From Anaeramoeba ignava (lineage: Eukaryota; Metamonada; Anaeramoebidae): a stretch of 64,000 nucleotides of DNA. The stretch is taken from assembly GCA_028826165.1 (NCBI GenBank), contig JAPDFW010000092.1, positions 806,001 through 870,000 of the forward strand, read 5' to 3'. A program made the position numbers and the translations under genes. Positions 35,521 through 46,435 of the stretch are shown in pieces (within the stretch, counting starts at the first letter, position 1; each line of letters opens with the position of its first letter). The notes under the pieces are model-generated. The model did not search any database, had not been told where the DNA came from, and saw only the letters and a list, made by a program, of their open reading frames with translations.

Positions 35521-37145
35521 ATGTCTCAATCCAAAACATTAAAAATATTAATTATTGGAAATTCTCTTGTTGGAAAAAGTTCACTTTTACTTAGATTTTG
35601 TGATAATCAATTTAATGAAGATTTAGGAACAACAATCGGTGTTGATTTTAGATTTGCAACTGTTAAAATAAATGATGAAGTTGTTAAATTACAAATTGTA
35701 TTAAATTTAAATTTAAAAACGTTTTTTTTTTATATAAGTTATTTTTAATTTTGAAATTAATTTATATAAAAAAAAAACAATAATTAATTAATAAATTTAT
35801 TTTAATTTATTAATTAAATTATTTAATAAAATTATTTTATTTTTATTTAGTGGGATACTGCTGGTAAATTATACTTTAAAAAAAAGCAAAAAAAAAAAGA
35901 AAAAGAAAAAGAAAAAGAAAAAGAAAATACTTCATTTTTTTTCTTTTAAAGCAAAATATACAATTTATTTTATTAATTTAAATTTATTTCAATTTATTTT
36001 ATTAATTTAAATTTATTTCAATTTATTTTATTAATTAAATTTATTTCAATTTATTTTATTAATTAAATTTATTTCAATTTATTTTATTAATTAAATTTAT
36101 TTCAATTTATTTTATTAATTAAATTTATTTCAATTTATATTATTAATTAAATTTATTTCAATTTATTTTATTAATTTAAATTTATTTCAATTTATTTTAT
36201 TAATTAAATTAATTTCAATTTATTTTATTAATTAAATTTATTTCAATTTATTATATTAATTAAATTTATTTCAATTTATTTTATTAATTAAAATTAATTC
36301 CAATTTATTTTATTATTTTAAATTTATTTCAATTTATTTTATTATTTTAAATTTATTTCAATTTATTTTATTATTTAAATTCATTTCAATTTATTTTATT
36401 ATTTAAATTCATTTCAATTTATTTTATTAATTAAATTCATTTCAATTTATTTTATTAATTAAATTTATCAGGACAAGAAAGATTTAGAACAATTACAGGT
36501 ACTTATTATAGAAATGCAGATGGAATTATGGTTGTTTATGATATTACTAATAAAGATACTTTTGATCAAATAAAACTTTGGTTTCAAGAAATTAAAAAAA
36601 ATGCACCAGAAAATGTTGTGAATATTTTAGTTGGAAATAAAACAGATTTAGCACAACAAAGAGTTGTTAGTTATGAAGATGGACAAGTAAATTTATATCA
36701 AAAAATTTATTAAAAAAAATTTTATTTGGAAATTCAAATTTTTTTAATTAGAAACTTGCAAAACAATTTAAATGTGATTTTCTTGAAGTTTCAGCAAAAA
36801 GTAATTCAAATGTTCAAGAATCTTTTCATTTACTTGCTGAACAAACTCTTCAAAAGTAGAAACAAAATTTTAATTCAAAACAAAATTTTTAATCCAAAAC
36901 AAAATTTTAATTCAAAACAAAATTTTTAATTCAAAACAAAAATTTTAATTCAAAACAAAATTTTAATTCAAAACAAAATTTTTAATCCAAAACAATTTTT
37001 AATTCAAAACAAAATTTTAATTCAAAACAAAAATTTTAATCCAAAACAAAATTTTTTTAAAAATAGTTTTAATAAGAAAAAAACAAAGAATAGAAAAGGT
37101 CTTAAATTTAATAAAGATACTCCTGATAAGAAATCATGTTGCTAA
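35521..37145 (+). CDS. Rab-family small GTPase (Rab1/8/35-like)
   Basis: Rabs direct vesicle tethering on Golgi and endosomal membranes. Five exons, 35521-35697, 35851-35863, 36472-36686, 36752-36855 and 37067-37145, sum to 588 nt with all phases closed, giving 195 residues. The motifs are ILIIGNSLVGKSSLLLRF (P-loop), TIGVDF (switch I), WDTAGQERF (switch II), GNKTD and EVSAKS. The C-terminus ends KKSCC, a double-Cys geranylgeranylation signal. Exon 2 is a 13-nt microexon encoding WDTA plus one base. The P-loop has Asn and Leu where most Rabs have Asp and Gly (GDSGVGKS). Intron 2 is a 600-bp array and intron 4 a TTTTAATTCAAAACAAAA repeat. The family is certain; the subfamily is likely Rab1/8-like. 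The TRAPPC1 gene follows on the same strand. Confidence 0.95.
35864..36471. repeat. About 26-bp AT tandem repeat in Rab intron 2
   Basis: Units of the form TTATTTCAATTTATTTTATTAATTAAA repeat about 19 times between the 13-nt exon and the exon starting with the QERF codons. The array ends with a TTATCAG acceptor. Confidence 0.85.
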
Positions 37146-37997
37146 AAAATAATATTGGAAAATATTTAAATTTACTTGATTCTAAAATTTTTATCCAAAA
37201 AATCAAAATCAAAATCAATTTAAATTAAAATCAAAAAATCAAAATCAAAATCAAAATCAAAATCAAAATCAATTTAAATTAAAATCAAAATCAAAATTAA
37301 AATCAAAATTAAATTCAAAATAAAATATCAAATTAAAATCAAAAAATCAAAATCAAAATCAATATTAAAATTAAAATTAAAATCAAAATTAAAATCAAAA
37401 TTAAAATCAAAATTAAAATCAAAATTAAAATCAAAATTAAAATCAAAATCAAAATCAAAATCAATTTAAATTAAAATCAAAATCAAAATTAAAATCAAAA
37501 TCAAAATCAAAATCAAAATCAAAATCAAAATCAAAATTAAAATCAAAATTAAAATTAAATTCAAAATTAAAATTAATTTCAAAATTAAAATTAAAATTCA
37601 AAATTAAAATCAAAATCAAAATTAAAATTAAAATCAAAATCAAAATCAAAATCAAAATCAAAATTAAAATTAAAATCAAAATTAAAATCAAAATTAAAAT
37701 TGAAAAGAAAGTTTTCTATTATTTTCTCTTTATTTTCTTTTTAAAAATTATTTTCTTTTTTTTCTCTTTTTTTTTATATTTTTTTCTTTAAAAAATTTGA
37801 ATTTTTAAGAAAAGAAAATAATAATTTATAATTGTTATTTTGTTTAATTCAAACAAAAAAGAATCAAAATAATATTTTCCAAAATAAAAATAATTCAAAA
37901 ATTTTTTAATTTTTTAATTTTTTAATTTTCATTTTTTTTTTCATTTTTCTTTTTTCAAATTTAAAAAATAAATAAAAAATAAAATAATAAAAATATA
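37146..37997. repeat. (AAAATC)n / (AAAATT)n repeat spacer
   Basis: From about 37,195 to 37,710 the spacer between the Rab stop and the TRAPPC1 start is AAAATC and AAAATT hexamers. The remaining 290 bp is poly-A/T-rich sequence that presumably includes the Rab 3' end and the TRAPPC1 promoter. No gene is visible. Confidence 0.8.
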
Positions 37998-39249
37998 ATG
38001 ATTTACAATCTTTTTATTTTTTCAAAAGATAATAAATGTCTTTATTATTATGAATGGAATAGACCTTTAAAAGCAGATTCATTAGATTATGAAAAAGAAA
38101 ATTTAAGTGGTTTATTAATTGCAATTTGTGATTTTGTTTCTAAAATTTCTCCAATAAAGTAAATTCAAAAAAATAGATTAAAATCAAAAATAGATCCAAA
38201 TTAAAAAAAATAATAAATTTTCAAATTAAAATATAAATTTAAATTAAAAATAATTCAAAAAAATTTTTAAAAATTCAAATTAAAAATAAATTTTTAAATT
38301 AAATTTTAAATATAAATTTTTAAATTTTTCTTTTTCAAATTTAAAAATAAATAAAAATAAAATAATAAAAAAATCAAATAAAATAAATTCAAATTTATAA
38401 ATCTTTTTATTTTTTAAAAAAATAAATAAATAAATTTAAATTTATTATTATGAATTAAATAGACCTTTAAAAGCAGATTAAATTAAATTATGAAAATAAA
38501 AAATTTAATGGTTTATTAAATTTAAATATTTAAATTGATTTAAAAATTTAAATTAAAATAAATATAAATTTAAATTAAATTTAAATTAAATATAAATAAA
38601 CTAAATTAAAAAAATAAATTCAAATTAAATAAATTCAAATTAAATATAAATTTAAATATAAATTTAAATTAAATATAAATTTAAATTAAATATAAAATAA
38701 ATTTATAAATTTAAATAAATTAAATTAAATATAAATTTAAATTAAATATAAATATAAATTAAAAATAAATTTAAATTAAATATAAATTTAAATTAAATAA
38801 TTAATAAAAATAAAATATAAATTAAATTTAAATTAAAAATAAATTCAAATTAAAAATAAATTTAAATTAAATATAAATTTAAATTAAATATAAATTTAAA
38901 TTAAATATAAATTTAAATTAAATATAAATTCAAATTAAATATAAATTTAAATTAAATATAAATTCAAATTAAATAATTAATAAAAATAAATAGACCTTCT
39001 TTTTTTAAAAGTTATTCAACAAGTTCTTATAAACTTCATTATTATGAAAGTCTTTCAGGTTTTAGAATGGCAATTTTAACAGATCCAACAACTGGTGATT
39101 TAACTGATTCTCTTGAATATATTTATGGAGAATTATTTACTAATTATGTTATGAAAAATCCTCTTTATGAAATTGGTCAAGAAATTAAAAGTCAAAAATT
39201 TATTTATGAACTTGATCTTTATATTTCAAAACTTCCTTTTTTTAAATAA
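37998..39249 (+). CDS. TRAPP complex subunit 1 (TRAPPC1/Bet5)
   Basis: TRAPPC1 is a longin-fold core subunit of TRAPP, the exchange factor for Rab1/Ypt1 at the Golgi. Exon 1 (37998-38158) begins MIYNLFIFSKDNKCLYYYEW and ends DFVSKISPIK. Exon 2 (39012-39249) has STSSYKLHYYESLSG, MAILTDPTTGDL, YIYGELFTNYVMKNPLYEIG and ends LDLYISKLPFFK. The join is in phase, giving 132 residues. Compared with the usual ~145, about eight residues are missing between the SP motif and YKLHYYE, so a microexon may be hidden in the 850-bp intron or the segment may be lost. The intron holds a decayed copy of exon 1 at about 38,395-38,520. The gene lies about 850 bp downstream of the Rab gene, same strand. Confidence 0.9.
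38159..39011. other. TRAPPC1 intron with AAATTTAAATATA repeats and a decayed exon copy
   Basis: Most of the intron is AAATTAAATATAAATTT-type tandem repeat. At about 38,395-38,520, sequence resembling exon 1 reappears, including ATGAATTAAATAGACCTTTA and AAAGCAGATTAAATTAAATT, compared with ATGAATGGAATAGACCTTTA and AAAGCAGATTCATTAGATTA in the exon. The frame is destroyed by AT-biased changes. Confidence 0.65.
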
Positions 39250-40854
39250 ATTCAAATTCAAATTCATTATAATTTTTTTTTTAATTAATTTTCTATTTTA
39301 AATAAAAGAAAAGAAAAGAAAGAAAAATAAAAATAAAAGGTATTTATTGTTTTTAAAATTTATTTATGAATGAAATTTATTTTTTTGTAAGAATTTAAAA
39401 GGAAAAAAATAATTTTTTCCAATTTAAATTTGTTCTATTTTTTTGAAATAAATTGTATTTTTGAAATAAATTGTATTTTTGAAATAAATTGTATTTTTGA
39501 AATAAATTGTTTTTTTGAATTAAATTGTATTTTTTGAATTAAATTGTGTTTTTGAATTAAATTGTGTTTTTGAATTAAATTGTATTTTGAATTAAATTGT
39601 TTTTTTGAATTAAATTGTATTTTTGAATTAAATTGTTTTTGAATTAAATTGTTGTTGAATTAAATTGTTTTTGAATTAAATCCTGTTTGTTGAATTAAAT
39701 TGTTTTTTTGAATTAAATTGTTTTTTGAAATTAAATTGTATTTTTGAATTAAATTGTATTTTTGAATTAAATTGTATTTTTGAATTAAATTGTATTTTTG
39801 AATTAAATTGTATTTTTGAATTAAATTGTTTTTGAAATAAATTATGTTTTTGAAATAAATTATTTTTTGAATTAAATTGTATTTTTGAATTAAATTGTAT
39901 TTTTGAATTAAATTATATTTTTGAATTAAATTGTATTTTTGAATTAAATTGTATTTTTGAATTAAATTGTTGTTGAATTAATCTTTTTTTGAATTAAATT
40001 GTATTTTTGAATTAAATTATATTTTTGAATTAAATTGTATTTTTGAAATAAATTGTTGTTGAATTAAATTATATTTTTGAATTAAATTATATTTTTGAAT
40101 TAAATTGTATTTTTGAAATAAATTATGTTTTTGAAATAAATTGTGTTTTTTGAGTTAATCTTTTTTGAAATAAATTGTATTTTTTGAAATAAATTGTATT
40201 TTTGAATTAAATTATATTTTTGAATTGAATTATATTTTTGAATTAAATTGTATTTTTGAAATAAATTGTATTTTTGAAATAAATTATATTTTTGAATTAA
40301 ATTGTGTTTTTTGAATTAAATTGTATTTTTGAATTAAATTATATTTTTGAATTAAATTGTTTTTTTGAATTAAATTGTTTTTTGAAATTAAATTGTTTTT
40401 TGAATTAAATTGTATTTTTGAATTAAATTGTATTTTTGAATTAAATTGTATTTTTGAAATAAATTGTATTTTTTGAAATAAATTGTGTTTTTGAAATAAA
40501 TTATATTTTTGAATTAAATTGTATTTTTGAATTAAATTGTATTTTTGAATTAAATTGTATATTTTGAATTAAATTGTATTTTTGAATTAAATTGTATTTT
40601 TGAATTAAATTCTGTTTTTGAATTAAATTGTATTTTTGAATTAAATTGTTTTGTTGAATTAAATTATATTTTTGAAATAAATTATATTTTTGAAATAAAT
40701 TATATTGTTAAATTAAATTGTATTTTTGAATTAAATTGTATTTTTGAAATAAATTGTATTTTTTGAATTAAATTGTTTTTGAATTAAATTGTTGTTGAAT
40801 TAAATTATATTTTTTTGAATTAAATTGTATTTTTGAATTAAATTGTTTTTTGAA
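39250..40854. repeat. Tandem ATTAAATTGTATTTTTGA repeat, about 18 bp, about 80 units
   Basis: After about 170 bp of AT-rich 3' flank, the spacer between TRAPPC1 (+) and lysyl-tRNA synthetase (-) from about 39,425 is a long array of an 18-bp unit, with variants such as GTGTTTTTG, GTTGTTG and AAATAAATT. It runs directly into the stop codon of the synthetase gene. No gene is seen. Confidence 0.87.
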
Positions 40855-43348
40855 TTAATCTTTTTTCGAATCATCTTTTGGTTTTGAATCATCTTTTGGT
40901 TGTGATTCATCTTTTGGTTTTGATTCTTTTTGTTCACTTGAATTATCAGGACGCATTGCAGGAAAAAGTAAAACCTCTTTAATATTAATATGGTCAGATA
41001 AAAACATAGTTAATCTATCAATACCCAAGCCCCAACCAGCAGTTGGAGGTAATCCATATTCCAAAGAAGTGCAAAATATTTCATCAATAACTTGAGCTTC
41101 TTCATCACCTTTTGCTTTATCTTGAGCTTGTTGTTGAAATCTTTCTCTTTGTATAATTGGATTGTTTAATTCAGTATATGCATTAATTACTTCTTTTCCA
41201 TTAATAAATAATTCAAATCTTTCTGTTATTCCTTTTTTACTTCGATGATATTTTGCAAGTGGTGACATAATTTCTGGATGATCAATAATAAATGTTGGAT
41301 TTATGCATTTAGGTTCAACAAAATGTCCAACAAGCTATTTATAAAAATGTTTTGTTTTGATTTTTAAATATTTTGTTTTAAATTTTTAAATTTTTTGATT
41401 TACTTTATCAAGTAATCTTGCTGTTGTTCTTGGTGGTGGACATTCAACTCCAAATTCAATACATTTTTGAGAAAGAAAATCATTAGTTTCTTGTGTAGTT
41501 AAATCTTCTGGAATCTAAAAAAAATGAATAAATAAATTAAAATAAATATTAAAAATTTAAATATTAAAATTAAAAATTTAAAATAAATTACTTTAATATT
41601 AGCTTCTTTTTCAATTCCTTCAATCATTGGTATCTTATTAAAAGGAGGTGTAAAATCAATTTCAATAAATTGTGCTTCTAACTTTTCTCTTTCTTCTTTA
41701 ATTTTCTCTTCTTCTAATCTTTTTTGTTCTTCTTTGATTCTTTGTTCATCAGAAATTTTCTTAGTGCTTTTCTTCAATTTATCAAATCCTTTTTGAGTCT
41801 TAACAACAGAAGTAATATTTCTTCCATTATAATGATAAACAACTTTATGAGATCCAGTAATATTATAAGCAAGTTGAGAAAGTAAATCTTCAGTAAGCTT
41901 CATCAAATCATAATAATCAGCATAAGCCATATAGAATTCACAAGTAGTAAATTCAGGATTATGAGTTAAATCAATACTTTCATTTCTAAATTGTTTTCCA
42001 ATTTCATAAACTCTATTAATCCCACCAACAACAAGTTCTTTCAAATAAAGCTCAGGTGCAACTCTCATGAATAAATCAATTCCAAGATCATTATGATGAG
42101 TAATAAAAGGCTTAGCACTTGCTCCTCCACAAATCATATTCATCATTGGTGTTTCAACTTCTAAAAATCCTTTTTCATCCAAAAATTTTCTTATAAACTT
42201 AATGATTCTAGATCTTGTTATAAAAGATTCTTTGATATGAGGATTAACTATCAAATCAAGATATCTATGACGATATCGTATTTCTGGGTCTTGAACACCA
42301 AAATGTAATGATGGAAGTGCTCTTAAACAAGGAGATAAAATTTCAATTTGTTTTGGAAAAATACTCAATTCTCCTGTTTTACTTTTCCCAATAAATCCTT
42401 TAATTCCCACAATGTCTCCTCTTTTAGTTTTGTTGTGAATTGTTGCGAAATCTTGTTCTGAAAATCTTGTATCTGCCATAACCTGTATTTTCATTCCGTT
42501 ATCATAAAGATCATAAAAAACTAATTTTTGGCTTTGAACTCTTTTGGAAAATAATCTTCCTGCAATAGAATAAATTTCTTCAGGTTTTCTTTCTCCGTTT
42601 TTAAGTGAACTGTATTTCTTAATTATGTTTTCTACTGATTCTGTTACTTCATATTTATGTGGATATGGTGTTTCTAATTTGGAAATGGTTTTTACTCGAT
42701 TTTCATAATATGCTTTTGGATCTTGTGGTTCTTGTTCTTTTTTTAATTGATTAGTTTGTTGTGTTTGATTTTGTTGTTGTTGAAGTTTTTTTTCTTTTTC
42801 TTCTTGTTTTCTTTGTTGTCTGAGTCTTCTTTTTTGTTCACTTTTATTAAATTTTAATTTTAATTTTAAATTTTAATTATAATTTAATTTTAATTTTAAT
42901 TTTAATTTTAAATTTTAATTTTGATTTTAATTTTAATTTTAATTTTAATTTTAATTTTATAAATGAATTTTAATTTAATTTTATAAATGAATTTTAATAT
43001 TAATTTTAATTTTAATTTTAATTTTAATTTTAATTTTATAAATGAATTTTAATTTTAATTTTAATTTTAATTTTATAAATGAATTTTAATTTTAATTTTA
43101 ATTTTAATTTTAATTTTAATTTTAATTTTAATTTTAATTTTAATTTTAATTTTAATTTTAATTTTAATTTTATTTTTAAATTTAATATAAATTTGATTTT
43201 AATTTTAATTTTAAACAAGAAACCTTTTGCTAATTTTTTCTGTTTCTTGTGTTTCTTGTTGATTTGTTGTTGTTGTTGTTGTTTTTGTTTCTTCAGTTGT
43301 TTTTGATTTTGTTTCTTCTGTTGTTTGTGTTTTTGGTTCTTGTGACAT
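40855..43348 (-). CDS. Lysyl-tRNA synthetase, class II cytosolic type
   Basis: The enzyme charges tRNA-Lys. Exons are 43224-43348, 41592-42840, 41404-41514 and 40855-41334, total 1,965 nt in frame (654 residues). The N-terminus is Thr/Glu/Gln-rich, followed by the helical [13 protein letters not shown] segment typical of eukaryotic KRS. The anticodon-binding OB fold includes [19 protein letters not shown]. Catalytic blocks include [47 protein letters not shown] (motif 2 region) and [15 protein letters not shown] (motif 3). A charged insertion of about 40 residues ([20 protein letters not shown] and on) interrupts the region before [20 protein letters not shown]-type tail ends the protein. Both are additions relative to typical ~590-residue enzymes. 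It is divergent from the Ras gene. Confidence 0.95.
42843..43223. repeat. (ATTTTA)n hexamer array, lysyl-tRNA synthetase intron 1
   Basis: The first intron is ATTTTA hexamers with several ATAAATGAA interruptions. Joining the flanking exons in phase 2 produces the conserved [12 protein letters not shown] helix, confirming it as an intron. Confidence 0.85.
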
Positions 43349-43787
43349 TGAATAAAAGAATTATTATAATAATTATAATTAGAATAAGAATAATAATTGA
43401 AAGAGAAAAATGAAAAAAAAAAATCAAAAAAAAAATTTTTTTAATTAAAAAAAATAATAAAAGAAGAAAAATGACGAAGAAAAACGAATTACTTATTAAT
43501 AAAATAAAAATATTTACTAATTATTATTTAAAATAAATAAAAATAGAGATAAAAAAAAACATTTTTTTTAATTTCATTTTTTTCATTTTTTTCATTTTTT
43601 TCATTTTTTTTTTGCTTTTTTTTATTATTTTAATTTCTATATTTTTTTTAATTATTAAAAAGAAATTAAAAATTTAGAAACAGAAATTAAAGAAATTAAA
43701 GAAATTAAAGAAATTAAAAAATTTAAGTTTTTATTGAAATAAAATTCATTTTGAATAAATCAAAAAAAAACAAAAAGAATAAAAATA
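43349..43787. other. Divergent intergenic region between lysyl-tRNA synthetase and Ras genes
   Basis: This is 439 bp of A/T homopolymer-rich sequence with a short TTTTTTCATTTTTTTCA-like run and AAATTAAAG repeats near 43,690. Both neighbouring genes start outwards from it, so both promoters must be here or in the 5' leaders. I see no recognisable element. Confidence 0.6.
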
Positions 43788-44363
43788 ATGGCAGTATTAA
43801 AATTAGTAGTAGTAGGAAGTGGAGCAGTTGGAAAATCTGCACTTTCAGTTCAATTTGTGCATTCAAAATTCATAACGGATTATGAACCAACAATAGAAGA
43901 TTCATTTCGAAGACAAGTTGAGATAGACAAAGAAGTATGTCTTCTTCACATTCTCGACACAGCAGGACAAGAAGAATTTTCTATTATTCGCGATACACAT
44001 TTACGTGTTGGCGACGGTTATTTATTAGTCTTTGCAATTGATAATTTTACTTCCTTCACAGAAATTCCAAAATTTCGAGAAAAAATTTTGCTTTCAAAAG
44101 AAAGTTCTCAAGTTCCTTTTGTAATTGCTGCAAATAAATGTGATTTGGAAAGTAATAGAAAGGTTTCTGTTGCTGAAGCTAAGGATTTGGCAAAAAGTTT
44201 TTCTTGTCCTATTTTTGAAACTTCAGCTAAAACTAGATTTAATGTTGATGAAGTCTTTTTTTGTTTAGCTAGAGAAATTAGGAAAATTAAAAATATTGAC
44301 CAACAAAATGTTGATAATTCAAAACCTCAACCGAAAAAGAAAAAGAAATGTATTCTTCTTTAA
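43788..44363 (+). CDS. Ras-family GTPase (Ras/Rap-like) with CAAX box
   Basis: This is an intronless 191-residue gene. LKLVVVGSGAVGKSALSVQF is the P-loop, with Gly at the Ras-12 position and Ala at Ras-13. YEPTIEDSF is a near-canonical Ras effector loop, and DTAGQEEFS keeps the catalytic Gln (Ras-61). NKCD and ETSAKT complete the nucleotide pocket. A poly-Lys segment precedes the C-terminal CILL, a CAAX box whose final Leu predicts geranylgeranylation, so the protein should act at membranes. The start ATG follows an A-rich leader and gives the usual short MAVLKLVVVG beginning. It is a plausible substrate class for the RasGAP-PH protein in this window, but nothing links the two specifically. 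Base composition is less AT-biased than its surroundings. Confidence 0.95.
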   Translation: MAVLKLVVVGSGAVGKSALSVQFVHSKFITDYEPTIEDSFRRQVEIDKEVCLLHILDTAGQEEFSIIRDTHLRVGDGYLLVFAIDNFTSFTEIPKFREKILLSKESSQVPFVIAANKCDLESNRKVSVAEAKDLAKSFSCPIFETSAKTRFNVDEVFFCLAREIRKIKNIDQQNVDNSKPQPKKKKKCILL

Positions 44364-44583
44364 TTTCTTTTTATTTGTTCTTTTTTTTTTAATCATTGAA
44401 AGAAAAAATTTTTTTTTGTTCTTTTTTTTTGAAAAATTATTTTTGTCAAAATTCTAAGAATATTGACAATTTTCTTAATTTTTGATAATTTTGGATAATT
44501 TGGATAATTTACATTTTTCATTTCAATTTCTTTTTTATTTTTTTTTTCTTTTCCAAATTTTCACTTTTTCAAAAATAAAAAAA

Positions 44584-46435
44584 AATCAATCAAAATAAAA
44601 TCAATTTTTAATTTAAAATATAAAATAGAATTAATTTAAAAATATAAAAATAAAATAAAATATAAATTAAATATAAATCAAAATTAATTAATTTTATTTA
44701 TATTTAATAAATAAAATATTTTTAATTAATAAATAATCAAAATAAAATCATTTTTAATTTAAAATATAAAATGGAATTAATTTAAAAATATAAAAATAAA
44801 ATAAAATATAAATTAAATATAAATCAAAACTAATTAATTTTATTAATATTTAATAAATAAAATATTTTTAATTAATAAATAATCAAAATAAAATCAATTT
44901 TAATTTAAAATATAAAATAGAATTAATTTAAAAATATAAAAATAAAATAAAATATAAATTAAATATAAATTAAAACTATTTAATTTTATTTAATATTTAA
45001 TAAATAAAATATTTTTAATTAATAAATAATCATAATAAAATCATTTTTAATTTAAAATATAAAATGGAATTAATTTAAAAATATAAAAATAAAATAAAAT
45101 ATAAATTAAATATAAATCAAAATTAATTTAATTTTATTTATATTTAATAAATAAAATATTTTTAATTAATAAATAATCATAATAAAATCATTTTTAATTT
45201 AAAATATAAAATAGGAATTAATTTAAAAATATAAAAATAAAATAAAATATAAATTAAATATAAATCAAAATTATTTAATTTTATTAATATTTAATAAATA
45301 AAATATTTTTAATTAATAAATAATCAAAATAAAATCATTTTTAATTTAAAATATAAAATAGAATTAATTTAAAAATATAAAAATAAAATAAAATATAAAT
45401 TAAATATAAATTAAAACTATTTAATTTTATTAATATTTAATAAATAAAATATTTTTAATTAATAAATAATCAAAATAAAATCATTTTTAATTTAAAATAT
45501 AAAATAGAATTAATTTAAAAATATAAAAATAAAATAAAATATAAATTAAATATAAATTAAAACTATTTAATTTTATTAATATTTAATAAATAAAATATTT
45601 TTAATTAATAAATAATCAAAATAAAATCATTTTTAATTTAAAAATAAAAATAGAATTAATTTAAAAATATAAAAATAAAATAAAATATAAATTAAATATA
45701 AATCAAAACTAATTAATTTTATTAATATTTAATAAATAAAATATTTTTAATTAATAAATAATCAAAAATAAAATCATTTTTAATTTAAAATATAAAATAG
45801 AATTGATTTAAAAATATAAAAATAAAATAAAATATAAATTAAATATAAATCAAAACTATTTAATTTTATTTATATTTAATAAATAAAATATTTTTAATTA
45901 ATAAATAATCAAAATAAAATCAATTTTAATTTAAAATATAAAATGGAATTAATTTAAAAATATAAAAATAAAATAAAATATAAATTAAATATAAATTAAA
46001 ACTATTTAATTTTATTTATATTTAATAAATAAAATATTTTTAATTAATAAATAATCATAATAAAATCATTTTTAATTTAAAATATAAAATGGAATTAATT
46101 TAAAAATATAAAAATAAAATAAAATATAAATTAAATATAAATCAAAACTATTTAATTTTATTTATATTTAATAAATAAAATATTTTTAATTAAAAAAAAT
46201 AAAAATTTTAATTTAAAATAATAAAATTTTTGAAAATTAAAAAATAAGAAAAAAAAAAAAATAATTAAATATTCTCGGAATAGCTCAGTTGGTAGAGCAT
46301 TTGACTGTAGATTGTAATTTTAAATAATTTATTTAAAAATAAAGAGATATCAAGGGGTCGCAGGTTCGAATCCTGCTTCCGAGATATTTTTTTTTATTTT
46401 TTTTTTTTTTTTTTATTTAATTTTAATAAAAAAGT
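44584..46435 (+). repeat. Left arm of large inverted duplication (146-bp satellite plus tRNA-Tyr)
   Basis: The arm contains about eleven tandem units of about 146 bp (recurring GAATTAATTTAAAAATAT at intervals of about 142-151 bp), a 70-bp linker, the tRNA-Tyr gene and about 50 bp beyond it. The reverse complement of 54,018-55,832 has the same order and nearly the same sequence, including linker and tRNA. The arms enclose about 7.6 kb. Confidence 0.88.
46274..46384 (+). tRNA. tRNA-Tyr (GTA anticodon) with 38-nt intron
   Basis: The acceptor stem CTCGGAA/TTCCGAG pairs perfectly, with discriminator A at 46384. The D arm is GCTC/GAGC and the anticodon stem TTTGA/TCAAG. The anticodon loop is CTGTAG + A, with GTA at 46307-46309. 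The intron is 46311-46348, directly after position 37 as usual for tRNA-Tyr. The T arm is GCAGG/CCTGC with loop TTCGAAT. The mature length is 73 nt without CCA. A-box and B-box (GGTTCGAATCC) sequences are internal, and a T-run at 46386-46394 would end Pol III transcription. The second copy at 54062-54172 is identical, intron included. Confidence 0.97.

Noticed and set aside
44584-46190. CRISPR-like array of regularly spaced repeats
   Set aside because: This is eukaryotic DNA; the whole ~146-bp unit is repeated, with no unique spacers and no cas genes.
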